Shown here one piece after another: positions 16,886 to 25,777 of a stretch of 64,000 nt of DNA. How positions within the stretch are numbered: the stretch's first letter is position 1; each line of letters starts with the position of its first letter. Location: positions 1 through 64,000 of the forward strand of contig NZ_NFHZ01000014.1 of the NCBI RefSeq assembly GCF_002161555.1, given 5' to 3'. This DNA comes from Barnesiella sp. An55 (GTDB lineage: Bacteria; Bacteroidota; Bacteroidia; Bacteroidales; Barnesiellaceae). The position numbers and the translations under genes are program-made. The notes under the pieces were generated by a model. It did not search any database and was not told the origin of the DNA. It saw nothing but the letters and a program-made list of their open reading frames with translations.

Positions 16886-18457
16886 TCACGATTGTTTGCC
16901 GGTGAGTTGCATAGCCAACGCCTCGGCACAACGTTCGCCGTCGATAGCGGCCGACACGATGCCACCGGCGTAACCGGCACCTTCGCCGCAAGGATAGAGT
17001 CCCCGCAGACGAATATGCGTCATGGTCTCCCTGTCGCGGGGTATCCGCACCGGCGACGAGGTTCGGGTCTCTACCCCAATCATCACCGCCTCGCGGGTGA
17101 GAAAGCCGTGCGACACCTTTCCGAAGTGCTTGAATCCCTCTTGTAAACGAGTCACGATAAAGGGGGGCATCCAAAAGTGCAATGGCGAAGCGATAAGTCC
17201 CGGCGAATAGGACGACCGAGGCAGGTCGTAGGAGTTGCGCCGGTTGACGAAATCGGTCATGCGCTGGGCGGGAGCCGTCTGCTTGCAATTGCCGTTGAGG
17301 TAGCACTGGCGCTCAAGATCTTCCTGGAACTTGATACCGGCCAGCACCCCGTAGGCCGAGAAGCGATCGGCAAAATCTTCGGGCTGCAACTCGACCACCA
17401 TTCCCGAATTGGCCCAGGCCGACCCCCGGTTCGACGGCGACATGCCGTTGACCACAATCTGCTCGGGCCCGCTGGCAGCCGGCACCACAAATCCGCCGGG
17501 ACACATGCAGAACGAATAGACGCCCCGTCCGTTGACCTGGGTCACAAAGCTATACTCGGCAGCCGGCAGGTATTTGCCCCGACCGTGAGGATTGTGATAC
17601 TGTATCGTGTCGATCAATTGCTGGGGATGCTCCAGACGCACCCCCACGGCAATGCCTTTGGCCTCGAGTTCTACCCCCTTGTCGTGCAACATGTAATAGA
17701 CGTCGCGGGCCGAGTGGCCGGTGGCCAGAATGACAGGGCCCGTGAACTCTCGACCGTCGGCCGTGACAATGCCCCGCACCTCGTCGCCCTCGACGATGAG
17801 ACTCTCCATGCGGGTCTCGAAATGGGCCTCACCGCCCGACTCGATGATGCGGTTACGCATGCGCTCAATGACGGCCGGCAACTTGTCGGTCCCGATATGC
17901 GGATGGGCATCGGAGAGAATCGATACCGAAGCCCCGTGTTGACAAAAGATCTGGAGAATGCGATCGACATTTCCCCGCTTCTTGCTGCGGGTATAGAGCT
18001 TCCCGTCGGAGAAAGCCCCGGCACCACCCTCGCCAAAACTGTAGTTCGACTCGGGGTCGATGCGCTGCTCGCGACTGATGCGGGCTATATCTTTGCGGCG
18101 GTCGTGCACATTCTTTCCCCGCTCGACCACCACGGGTCGCACCCCCAGTTCGATGAGGCGCAGGGCGGCAAACAATCCGGCCGGGCCGGCTCCCACCACA
18201 ATGGCCCGAGGCTTGCCCGACACATCGCCATACTCGATGCGAGGGAACTCGTCGTCCTGCGGGAACTCGTTGACATACAGCCGCACCTTCACATTGACCA
18301 TCACCGTGCGCTGGCGAGCGTCGATCGATCGCTTGAGCACCCTCACACTCTTTATCGTGCGTATATCCATACCTTGCTCACGAGCCACATACGCCGCTAT
18401 GCTCTGTTCCGAGGCGGCCTGCTCGGGCAAAATTCTCAATTGCAATTCCTGAATCAT
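16886..18457 (-). CDS. NAD(P)/FAD-dependent oxidoreductase
   Basis: A 523-residue flavoprotein. An about 90-residue N-terminal domain is followed by the dinucleotide-binding GAGPAGLFAALRLIELG and ERGKNVHDR. Next come SFGEGGAGAFSDGKLYTR and the second FAD contact ILATGHSARDVYYML. The C-terminus carries YPCGEGAGYAGGIVSAAIDG. This is the widespread YhiN/uncharacterised FAD dehydrogenase group (sometimes annotated as FAD-dependent dehydrogenase); no substrate is known to me. It follows radA by 16 bases in a leftward operon. Confidence 0.88.
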   Translation of the reverse strand: MIQELQLRILPEQAASEQSIAAYVAREQGMDIRTIKSVRVLKRSIDARQRTVMVNVKVRLYVNEFPQDDEFPRIEYGDVSGKPRAIVVGAGPAGLFAALRLIELGVRPVVVERGKNVHDRRKDIARISREQRIDPESNYSFGEGGAGAFSDGKLYTRSKKRGNVDRILQIFCQHGASVSILSDAHPHIGTDKLPAVIERMRNRIIESGGEAHFETRMESLIVEGDEVRGIVTADGREFTGPVILATGHSARDVYYMLHDKGVELEAKGIAVGVRLEHPQQLIDTIQYHNPHGRGKYLPAAEYSFVTQVNGRGVYSFCMCPGGFVVPAASGPEQIVVNGMSPSNRGSAWANSGMVVELQPEDFADRFSAYGVLAGIKFQEDLERQCYLNGNCKQTAPAQRMTDFVNRRNSYDLPRSSYSPGLIASPLHFWMPPFIVTRLQEGFKHFGKVSHGFLTREAVMIGVETRTSSPVRIPRDRETMTHIRLRGLYPCGEGAGYAGGIVSAAIDGERCAEALAMQLTGKQS

Positions 18458-18473
18458 AATTCCATAATTCTGT

Positions 18474-19847
18474 TTATCCGAAAAGTTGGCGGAAGGCCTC
18501 CTCGACCTTGCGCACCGGAAGCAGCTCGATAGAGAGCCGCGACGTGTCGAACCCCTTGAGATTGTTCTGCGGGATGAGCATACGCTTGAAGCCCAGTTTC
18601 TCGGCCTCGAGGATGCGCTGCTCGATGCGGTTTACGGGACGTATCTCGCCCGAGAGTCCCACCTCGCCGGTCATGCAGGTACCGGTTTCGATGGCCATAT
18701 CCATGTTCGACGAAAGAATAGCACTGATTACCCCCAGGTCCATCGCCGGGTCGTTGACCTTGATGCCTCCCGCAATGTTGAGAAAGACATCCTTCTGGGC
18801 CAGTTTGAACCCCACCCGCTTCTCGAGCACGGCCAGCAACATGTTCATGCGCCTCAAGTCAAACCCCGTGGCCGAACGCTGCGGAGTTCCATAGGCCGCC
18901 GTACTTACCAGCGCCTGAGTCTCGATGAGGAAGGGGCGTACCCCCTCGATGGTAACGACGATGGCTACGCCGCTCAACCCCTCGTGGTCTTGCGAGAGCA
19001 GCATCTCCGAGGGATTCGAGACCTCACGCAGACCATTCTGCCGCATCTCGTAAATGCCCAGCTCCGACGTGCTGCCGAAACGGTTCTTAATCGAACGCAG
19101 AATACGGTACATATAGTGACGGTCGCCCTCAAACTGCAACACGGTATCGACGATATGCTCGAGCACTTTGGGACCCGCAATGCTCCCCTCCTTGTTGATA
19201 TGACCCACAAGCAGCACGGGGGTATTGGTCTGCTTGGCAAACTTCAGCAACGAGGCGGCACACTCGCGCACCTGCCCCACACTGCCGGGCGACGACTCCA
19301 TGGCCGTAGTGGCAATGGTCTGTATCGAGTCAATAACCACGATATCGGGATTCACATTGCGTATGTGCACGAAAATATCTTCGAGCGAAGTCTCGCACAC
19401 GATATAGCAGTCGGGGGCACTGCCGCCAATGCGCTCGGCCCTCAACTTCAACTGCCGGGCACTCTCCTCGCCCGACACATATAATATCTTATATCCCTTG
19501 AGCCCCAAAACGGTCTGAAGGATAAGGGTTGACTTGCCTATACCCGGCTCGCCGCCTATCAGCACCAGCGACCCGCGCACGAGTCCTCCGCCCAACACCC
19601 GGTTGAGTTCTCCGTTTCCCAGGTCGATGCGCGACTCCTCGGTCACCTGAATGTCGTCGATACGCTGCGGGCGCACCTTGCTCTCGCCCGACAAACCATA
19701 TCCGCTACTCCCCGACGAGGCGGGCTTCGTGCTCACCACCTCCTCGACATAGGTATTCCACTCGCCGCACACCGGGCAACGGCCTATCCACTTGGGCGAC
19801 TCGGCCCCGCAATTGTTACAAAAATAAACCGATTTTGTCTTTGCCAT
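18474..19847 (-). CDS. radA: DNA repair protein RadA
   Basis: A 457-residue RecA-related ATPase that promotes branch migration and processing of recombination intermediates. It shows the N-terminal C4 zinc finger (CNNCGAESPKWIGRCPVCGEW), Walker A GGEPGIGKST, the RadA-specific KNRFGSTSELG motif and a C-terminal Lon-protease-like domain (residues about 280-450, GGIKVNDPAMDLG). Full length, start at MAKTKSVYFC. It starts 3 bases after the RNA methyltransferase stop. Confidence 0.97.
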   Translation of the reverse strand: MAKTKSVYFCNNCGAESPKWIGRCPVCGEWNTYVEEVVSTKPASSGSSGYGLSGESKVRPQRIDDIQVTEESRIDLGNGELNRVLGGGLVRGSLVLIGGEPGIGKSTLILQTVLGLKGYKILYVSGEESARQLKLRAERIGGSAPDCYIVCETSLEDIFVHIRNVNPDIVVIDSIQTIATTAMESSPGSVGQVRECAASLLKFAKQTNTPVLLVGHINKEGSIAGPKVLEHIVDTVLQFEGDRHYMYRILRSIKNRFGSTSELGIYEMRQNGLREVSNPSEMLLSQDHEGLSGVAIVVTIEGVRPFLIETQALVSTAAYGTPQRSATGFDLRRMNMLLAVLEKRVGFKLAQKDVFLNIAGGIKVNDPAMDLGVISAILSSNMDMAIETGTCMTGEVGLSGEIRPVNRIEQRILEAEKLGFKRMLIPQNNLKGFDTSRLSIELLPVRKVEEAFRQLFG

Positions 19848-19850
19848 ATT

Positions 19851-20609
19851 TTACGATACGATTTGCCTCCTACGGAACTCGGCACAGGTAATGGCCGCTG
19901 CCACGGCCACGTTGAGCGACTCGGAGGTGGGTTGCCCGGCCGGATAGCTGGGGATATAGAGACGGCTGCCTATGTAGGGTTCGAGCTCGGGCGATATGCC
20001 GTTGCCCTCATTGCCCATCACAATGACACCGTGAGACGACAAGGCCGACCGATAGATGTCGGTACCGTCGAGGAAGGTGCCATAGACGGTATTCCTATCC
20101 ATTGCCTCAAGAAACTGAGCCAACGGCGTATAGTAGAGCCGCACACGCGCCAAAGCCCCCATGGTGGCCTGCACCACCTTGGGATTGTAGAGATCGGCCG
20201 TCTCGGGCGAGCAGACGATGTGTCGGATACCGAACCAGTCGGCCAGACGCACAATCGTGCCCAGGTTGCCGGGGTCCTGTACCGTGTCGAGCGCCAACAC
20301 CAGTTCGTGCCGCAGAGCCTCGACATCGAGCCGATAACGGGGTATGCGGTATATGGCCATCACATCGGCCGGGGTAGTAAGTTGCGACACCTTGGCCATC
20401 TCCTGGTCGGTTACCTCCTGCACCTGCCGGTAGCAGGCCTGGGGATGCGACTCAATCCACCGGCGGGTGGCCAGCAACAGGTCGCACTCAAAGGCCTCCC
20501 ATGTATCTTCGACCAGTTTATTACCCTCGGCAATAAAGCAGCCTTCGTCGCGCCGTCCCTTCTTGCGGGCGAGCGACTGTATGCGTTTGATTTGATTTTT
20601 ACTAAGCAT
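19851..20609 (-). CDS. TrmH/SpoU family RNA methyltransferase
   Basis: A 252-residue SPOUT methyltransferase. The N-terminus (SKNQIKRIQSLARKKGRRDEG, FIAEGNKLVED) is a SpoU substrate-binding domain. The catalytic knot shows VLALDTVQDPGNLGTIVRLADWF, IVMGNEGNGISPE and PTSESLNVAVAAAI, the three SpoU motifs. It transfers a methyl group from S-adenosylmethionine to a ribose 2'-OH of rRNA or tRNA. First gene of the operon that continues with radA. Confidence 0.92.
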   Translation of the reverse strand: MLSKNQIKRIQSLARKKGRRDEGCFIAEGNKLVEDTWEAFECDLLLATRRWIESHPQACYRQVQEVTDQEMAKVSQLTTPADVMAIYRIPRYRLDVEALRHELVLALDTVQDPGNLGTIVRLADWFGIRHIVCSPETADLYNPKVVQATMGALARVRLYYTPLAQFLEAMDRNTVYGTFLDGTDIYRSALSSHGVIVMGNEGNGISPELEPYIGSRLYIPSYPAGQPTSESLNVAVAAAITCAEFRRRQIVS

Positions 20610-20669
20610 TGCTTATCCGATAATTCGATAAACTCGTGAGGCTCCCTCAACGGCCCCACGCTACGGCAC

Positions 20670-21671
20670 TCAATGGCCGGTATTCATAATCCAGGCGTTT
20701 GCAAAAACGGGTTGCTCCTTGACCAGCCTTGCAAGGTATTGACGAGCCCCCTCGAAGTCGCCGAACGAGGCTACATAAAGCCGGGCTTTGCGCGGGGTTT
20801 CATAGATGTGCAGGTCGCACGAGACACCTTGCTGACGGAAACATTCGATCTGTTTCTCGGCCAAACGTTTGGAGGGAAGTGACGAGACTATGATATAATA
20901 GGTATCGGCAGTGGAGTTTGCAGGAGTTACCGCAGCTTCGGGGGCAACCGATTCGACCGGTGCCTCGGCGCTATCGCCCGGAATCGCTGCATCGGCAACA
21001 GACTCGTCGGCCTCATCGATTTCGAGCAATTGGGCCGTATCGCCTGCGGTGCTGAAAAGTTCGGCCGAAAGCACGCCGGCATAGTTGACCGTGGTGTCGG
21101 GGGTATTGACAGGCTTCGACAGCATCAGCAAAAAGACGATGACCGCAGCTGCCACAGCCGCAGCCCGCAAAGCGCGACGGGGGAACGAGATATAGATGCG
21201 ATCGGGGGCCTTGGTCTCCTCGACGGTCGGCGATTCATTCTCGGCTTCGGGCTCTTCCAGCAGAGTTACCTCGACAGGGGCAAATCCCAACCGGGGATAT
21301 TCGATAAAGTTGGTTCCATCGACACGGAAACTCAACTGCCCGTCGGCCTGTACAAAACAGCCCAGCCGCCCCAATCGATACGCTTCGCCAGCCTCGACGG
21401 CCCGACGGATGGCATCGACCTCAACGGCAATTGCCTCGCAGGCTTCGTCGCGAGTCATAAACTCGGCCCGCATGACCGAGCGGAGCAAGAGTTCATCGTC
21501 GCCGGTCTCACCGGGACGAAACTCGATATGACGCATCGGGGGCAGAAACGAACTCCCGTCGGGCATCAACTGTGCCTGACGATAGAGAACCGCAAACATA
21601 CCCACGCCCGGGAGAGAAACCCGGTCGTTATGCAACAACAAGTATTCAATATGACGCGCCAATCCAATCAT
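20670..21671 (-). CDS. HU/CCDC81-like and SPOR domain membrane protein
   Basis: A 333-residue protein. The start is set at MIGLARHIEYLLLHNDRV because the N-terminal about 140 residues form the HU-like (CCDC81-type) DNA-binding or septal domain typical of Bacteroidota; the longer frame begins with GTG and adds 11 unsupported residues. One membrane segment (AAAVAAAVIVFLLML) follows a basic stretch at about residue 170. An acidic, Ala/Pro-rich linker leads to a C-terminal SPOR domain (TYYIIVSSLPSKRLAEKQIE to the end), which binds denuded peptidoglycan at division sites. The layout suggests a link between chromosome or cytoplasm and the septum. It precedes the methyltransferase operon by 60 bases. 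Confidence 0.85.
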   Translation of the reverse strand: MIGLARHIEYLLLHNDRVSLPGVGMFAVLYRQAQLMPDGSSFLPPMRHIEFRPGETGDDELLLRSVMRAEFMTRDEACEAIAVEVDAIRRAVEAGEAYRLGRLGCFVQADGQLSFRVDGTNFIEYPRLGFAPVEVTLLEEPEAENESPTVEETKAPDRIYISFPRRALRAAAVAAAVIVFLLMLSKPVNTPDTTVNYAGVLSAELFSTAGDTAQLLEIDEADESVADAAIPGDSAEAPVESVAPEAAVTPANSTADTYYIIVSSLPSKRLAEKQIECFRQQGVSCDLHIYETPRKARLYVASFGDFEGARQYLARLVKEQPVFANAWIMNTGH

Positions 21672-21771
21672 ACAACAAAGGTATGAATTTTCTTTCGTCG
21701 GCACAACAGAAGAGAAAAAAAATCTTTATTTTTTCGACCGGCAACGGGCTCAAGCGTCCATGCCGCAAGAA

Positions 21772-22599
21772 CTATTTTTCATCGTCTTCCTGCAGCAGTC
21801 GCTCGGCGGCCTGCCGGTCATAGCCCAACTCGACAGCCCGTTTCAAATCGGCCTTGGCCGACTCCCGCTCATACCGAGCCAACTTGCCCAGGGCCCGCAG
21901 CACATACACCACCGGGTCGTCGGGGTCAAGCTCCATGGCCTTCTCGATATCCTTGTCGGCCTTGGCATACTGTCCGGCAAAAAGATAGGCTTCGGCCCTA
22001 CCCACATAGAGAATCTCTTTCTCGGGGTTGAACTTGATAACCTGCGAATAGACCTCGATGGCCTCGGGGTAATAGCCCATCACCTTCAGCAACGAGGCGA
22101 AACCGATGCGGCCGTTGGCACTGGCAGGATTCAGTTTGAGCAGGCGCTCAAAGTCGGCCCGACTCGAAACCGTGTCGCCTCGCCCCAGTTCGATAAGGCC
22201 TCGCTGGTAGAGGGCATCCTCGTCGGTATCGTCGATCATCAGGATTTGACTGTAATCGTTGTAGGCCAGATCGATGCTGTCGATTTCGGAGTAAAGAGCC
22301 GCCCGATTGCGCAACAGCGTAACCGAGTTGGGGGTCATCAACAGGCCGTTGGAGTAACTCTTGAGAGCCTCGTTATATTTGCCGGCATAGCGCTGCACGG
22401 TGCCCAGATTGGACATGAGCAGCGAGTTCTGCCCGTTGGCCGGCTCGGTGCGCAACGCACTCAACAAGGCATGCTCGGCCCCAAGCCAGTCTTTGGCCTT
22501 GATGCAACTGTCGGCCTTCTCGACCCACTGATAATAGCTCTGTGCCCACAGTCCCAGAGGCAGACACAGGATAAGCACTATAATCCCAATCTTTTTCAT
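21772..22599 (-). CDS. Secreted tetratricopeptide repeat protein
   Basis: A 275-residue periplasmic protein. MKKIGIIVLILCLPLGLWAQ is a type I signal peptide and fixes the start; the longer frame adds a hydrophilic stretch in front. The rest is about six TPR motifs, for example EHALLSALRTEPANGQNSLL, GKYNEALKSYSNGLLM, EAIEVYSQVIKFNPEKEILY and AKADKDIEKAMELDPDDP. TPR proteins act as scaffolds for protein complexes. A TACCTTTG box lies about 20 bases upstream, so the leader is very short. Confidence 0.88.
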   Translation of the reverse strand: MKKIGIIVLILCLPLGLWAQSYYQWVEKADSCIKAKDWLGAEHALLSALRTEPANGQNSLLMSNLGTVQRYAGKYNEALKSYSNGLLMTPNSVTLLRNRAALYSEIDSIDLAYNDYSQILMIDDTDEDALYQRGLIELGRGDTVSSRADFERLLKLNPASANGRIGFASLLKVMGYYPEAIEVYSQVIKFNPEKEILYVGRAEAYLFAGQYAKADKDIEKAMELDPDDPVVYVLRALGKLARYERESAKADLKRAVELGYDRQAAERLLQEDDEK

Positions 22600-22617
22600 C
22601 GTCAAAATTTTACCTAA

Positions 22618-22625
22618 CAAAGGTA
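22618..22625 (-). promoter_or_regulatory. -7 box for the TPR protein gene
   Basis: TACCTTTG on the minus strand. Predicted transcription start is only about 12 bases before the ATG at 22599. Confidence 0.6.
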
Positions 22626-22701
22626 GGTCTTTAAGCATTACATACACCTATCGAGATTCTAAAAAGTACTCAAAAAAAACAGTCCTTGAAAAAAATTCTG
22701 T

Positions 22702-22709
22702 TATTTTTG
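22702..22709 (+). promoter_or_regulatory. -7 box for the C11 protease gene, almost at its start codon
   Basis: TATTTTTG followed by C matches TAnnTTTGY exactly, with CCTTG at 22684-22688 as possible -33 box. The expected transcription start coincides with, or lies within a few bases of, the ATG at 22716, so the message may have no leader. Confidence 0.6.
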
Positions 22710-22715
22710 CGAAAT

Positions 22716-23903
22716 ATGAAACATTACCGCTCGATATTTCTTACCCGCACGGGCCGATGGGCCTTGTTGCTATGGATAGGAATCGCCACTCTTTTCGCCG
22801 GATGTTGCAAGGACGACCCCGAACCTGCAGCCGTGAATCGCACGGTGCTGGTTTATATGCTGGCCAACAACAACCTGGGGTCGAGCTACGGCTTCGACTC
22901 GCACAATATCGACGAGATGATGCAGGTTGCAGCAGCCGGTAAATTGAACGGAGGCAACCTTGTCATCTATCGCGACGGCTACGACACCAACCCGCAACTG
23001 ATTCAGATCAAGCGAAACTTGTCGGGGCAGGCCCAACAGGTAGTAGTCAAGGAATACCCCGACCGCAACTCGGCTTCGGGCGAGGTCATGCGGTCGGTCA
23101 TTGACGAAACGATGCAACTGTTCCCGGCAGCCGAATATGGATTGATTCTGTGGTCGCACAGCACGGGATGGGTCCCGGGCAACTCGTCGCTGGCCCTTTC
23201 GCGGAGGCGATTGCAAGGCCCCCCTACCCGCTCGTTCGGACAAGACGGCTCGTATTATATGGAACTCGACGAACTGGCCGATGCTCTGCCCGACCATCGG
23301 TTCCGGTTCATCCTCACCGACGTCTGTTTCATGGGTGGGGTCGAGTGTGCCTACCAGCTGCGCAACAAAACCGACTATTACATAGGCTCGGTAGCCGAAG
23401 TAATGGGCGCCGGTATGCCCTACACCCTCAACATCCCCCTGCTGTTTGACTACACCCTCAATCTGGGGAATGTGTGCCAATCGATCTACGACTATTACAA
23501 CGGCATGTCGGGAGTCTATCGCACCGCTACGACAAGCCTGATTGATTGCGGCAAGCTTGAGGTACTAGCCGACGCTGTCCGCCCGATTTTCGAGGCACAC
23601 AGCAACGAAGCGGCTCCCGACCTCTCGGGGGTTCAGCACTTCGATCGGCAACGTCCCTACATATTTTTCGACTTGCGCGACTACCTGTCGCAAATAGCCA
23701 CAGACGACGAGATGGCCCGCCTCGACCAGGCTCTCGCCGAGTGTGTGCTATACCAGGCGGCCACCCCATCGATATTGGGGTCACTTCCCATATATCATCA
23801 CTGCGGGCTCAGTTGCTACGCTTTGGGGAGCGGCGATGCCACCCTCGACAGCTACTACACCACCCTCGACTGGTACCAGCAAGTCTATCCAACCAACTAT
23901 TGA
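22716..23903 (+). CDS. Clostripain-type (C11) cysteine protease, lipoprotein
   Basis: A 395-residue exported protein. After MKHYRSIF and a basic stretch, the hydrophobic LLLWIGIATLFAGC is a lipobox signal with the acylated Cys. The catalytic pair of the C11 family is visible as the His in LILWSHSTGW and the Cys in FILTDVCFMGGVECAY. VLVYMLANNNLG at the N-terminal strand is also typical. C11 enzymes cleave after Arg or Lys. The start at 22716 is chosen because the upstream in-frame TTG overlaps the promoter. The mscS gene follows after 27 bases. Confidence 0.88.
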   Translation: MKHYRSIFLTRTGRWALLLWIGIATLFAGCCKDDPEPAAVNRTVLVYMLANNNLGSSYGFDSHNIDEMMQVAAAGKLNGGNLVIYRDGYDTNPQLIQIKRNLSGQAQQVVVKEYPDRNSASGEVMRSVIDETMQLFPAAEYGLILWSHSTGWVPGNSSLALSRRRLQGPPTRSFGQDGSYYMELDELADALPDHRFRFILTDVCFMGGVECAYQLRNKTDYYIGSVAEVMGAGMPYTLNIPLLFDYTLNLGNVCQSIYDYYNGMSGVYRTATTSLIDCGKLEVLADAVRPIFEAHSNEAAPDLSGVQHFDRQRPYIFFDLRDYLSQIATDDEMARLDQALAECVLYQAATPSILGSLPIYHHCGLSCYALGSGDATLDSYYTTLDWYQQVYPTNY

Positions 23904-23930
23904 AAAATCATTTAACCCTATCATTCAATT

Positions 23931-24851
23931 ATGTCTATTCTTAATTCCCTATTGACGCTGTGGGCTCAAACGCCCGAAATGCCAGCTCCTGAAGAAGTGG
24001 CGCAGACCTGGCAGCAGAAACTCTCGTCGCTCTCGTCGCTCTCGCTCGAACAATTCGTCGAACAAGCTATCGACGCCATCCTGCACGGCCTGGTCAAGAT
24101 TGCCATCGCCCTGGCTATCTTCTTCATTGGTAAATGGATTATCAACCGCATCCACAACTTCGTGGCCAAAGCCTTCGTCCGCCGCAACGTCGAACTCTCG
24201 CTGCGCACCTTCCTGCTGAGCCTCATCCGCATCATCCTCATGCTCATCCTCATCGTCATCGTCATTGGGGTGCTGGGTATCAACACCAGTTCGTTCCTGG
24301 CCATCTTTGCTTCGGCCGGTCTCGCCATAGGTATGGCCTTGAGCGGCACATTGCAAAACTTTGCCGGCGGAGTGATGATACTCCTCTTCAAGCCCTACAA
24401 GGTAGGCGACTTCATCGAGGCCCAAGGCTACTCGGGCACGGTGAAAGAGATTCAGATATTCAACACCATCCTCAATACCCCCGACAACAAAACCATCATC
24501 ATCCCCAACGGAGGGCTCTCGACCGGCAGCCTCAACAACTACTCGAAAGAGGGACGCCGCCGGGTGGACTGGACGATTGGCATCGCCTATGGCGACGACT
24601 TCGACACGGCCCGCATGGTGATTCTGCAACTGCTGGCCGCCGACAAGCGCGTATTGACCGAGCCGGCTCCGTTTGTAGCTCTGAGCAGCCTGGCCGACAG
24701 TGCCATCGAGATTACCGTGCGCGCCTGGGCTGCAGCCGAAGATTACTGGGGTGTCTATTTCGACTTCAACGAACAGGTTTACAAACAGTTCGAGAAGTAC
24801 AACCTGCACTTCCCCTATCCGCAAGTCGATGTACACATGGTCGATCAATAA
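23931..24851 (+). CDS. Small-conductance mechanosensitive channel (MscS family)
   Basis: A 306-residue inner-membrane channel that opens on membrane tension after hypo-osmotic shock. An amphipathic N-terminal region is followed by three membrane segments at about residues 50-68, 90-112 and 118-145. The third is the Gly/Ala-rich pore helix (FASAGLAIGMALSGTLQNFAGG). The beta domain (YKVGDFIEAQGYSGTVKEI, TIIIPNG) and the alpha/beta C-terminal cage follow. It probably shares a transcript with the C11 protease gene and ends in a perfect terminator. Confidence 0.93.
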   Translation: MSILNSLLTLWAQTPEMPAPEEVAQTWQQKLSSLSSLSLEQFVEQAIDAILHGLVKIAIALAIFFIGKWIINRIHNFVAKAFVRRNVELSLRTFLLSLIRIILMLILIVIVIGVLGINTSSFLAIFASAGLAIGMALSGTLQNFAGGVMILLFKPYKVGDFIEAQGYSGTVKEIQIFNTILNTPDNKTIIIPNGGLSTGSLNNYSKEGRRRVDWTIGIAYGDDFDTARMVILQLLAADKRVLTEPAPFVALSSLADSAIEITVRAWAAAEDYWGVYFDFNEQVYKQFEKYNLHFPYPQVDVHMVDQ

Positions 24852-24877
24852 ACGACATCAACCTATTCACTGATTAC

Positions 24878-24918
24878 CGGGAGGCATACTCGCAAACGAG
24901 TATGCCTCCCGCATTTTT
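24878..24918 (+). terminator. Intrinsic terminator of mscS
   Basis: A perfect 15-bp stem (24878-24892 with 24897-24911) with loop CAAA, followed by CATTTTT. Confidence 0.88.
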
Positions 24919-24994
24919 CCAGGGGAAAGCTGCCGCGCCTGCACGAGAAGTTTGCGGTTTCTTTGTATATTCGTGCGCAAAAAGAGACGATACA

Positions 24995-25528
24995 ATGATA
25001 CGAGAGGTAAATCCACAGACCGATGCCGCTGCCATTACGGGCATCTACAACGAATATATTCTACACAGCACCATCTCATTCGAGACCCAGCCACTCACGG
25101 TCGAAGCCATGCACGACCGCATCGCTCACATTGCCAACCAATATCCCTACTTCGTGGCCGAGGAGGGAGGCGTCATCGTTGGCTATTGCTACGCCCACCC
25201 CTGGAAAGAGCGGGCCGCCTACGGGCACACCCTCGAAACCACCGTATATCTGTCGCCCGAGAGCCAAAGCCGAGGCATTGGCAAACAGCTCATGCTGAAG
25301 CTCATCGGCGAGTGCCGGGCCCGGGGCTATCGGGCATTGATAGCCTGTATCACCGGCAACAACGAGGCCAGCCGCACATTTCACGAGCGACTCGGATTCT
25401 CCCAGGTATCGCTATTCAAGGAGGTAGGCTACAAATTGGGGCAGTGGCTCGACGTAGTCGATTACGAATTGCTGTTGACCGCACAAACCTCTCTCGACCG
25501 TAGCGAATCGGCGACGTTAAAATTTTGA
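24995..25528 (+). CDS. GNAT family N-acetyltransferase (phosphinothricin acetyltransferase-like)
   Basis: A 177-residue acetyltransferase. It begins MIREVNPQTDAAAITGIYNEY, then STISFET, which is the N-terminal signature of the Pat/MnaT/YncA branch. The acetyl-CoA loop is SQSRGIGKQLM, and the C-terminus shows NNEASRTFHERLGF. Members acetylate phosphinothricin, methionine sulfone or other amino-acid-like substrates; the substrate here is unknown. A much longer open frame in the same phase overlaps mscS but is only a shadow. A TATATTCG box lies 22 bases upstream. Confidence 0.9.
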   Translation: MIREVNPQTDAAAITGIYNEYILHSTISFETQPLTVEAMHDRIAHIANQYPYFVAEEGGVIVGYCYAHPWKERAAYGHTLETTVYLSPESQSRGIGKQLMLKLIGECRARGYRALIACITGNNEASRTFHERLGFSQVSLFKEVGYKLGQWLDVVDYELLLTAQTSLDRSESATLKF

Positions 25529-25637
25529 AGAATTGCAATTTTAATGTGCAAAAACGGTTCAACATTGAATGTCTTTTTATAACTTTACGGCAATAATGAG
25601 GTGAAAAAGGACTGCCTGTAAGCAATTACATCTCCTA

Positions 25638-25712
25638 CTCATTGCTATATAAATGAGGGCAAGCCACATAGCTTGGCAAGAGCCCCGTTTTTCCCGTCGG
25701 TTCTGTCGGGGC
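25638..25712 (+). promoter_or_regulatory. Structured leader upstream of recJ
   Basis: Three successive hairpins are visible: CTCATT/AATGAG (25638-25657), CAAGC/GCTTG (25660-25675) and GCCCCG/CGGGGC (25682-25712). They occupy the 249-base gap between the GNAT and recJ genes. No known riboswitch family is recognised. Confidence 0.3.
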
Positions 25713-25777
25713 AAAGATGCAATTTCCCGACCGGTTGCAGCGGGAACCGAGAGCGATAAAAAATAAAAACAATATAA

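Noticed and set aside
24134-24994. Long N-terminal extension in frame with the GNAT gene
   Set aside because: It overlaps mscS and its terminator in another phase and is His/Arg-rich without structure; the acetyltransferase begins at 24995.
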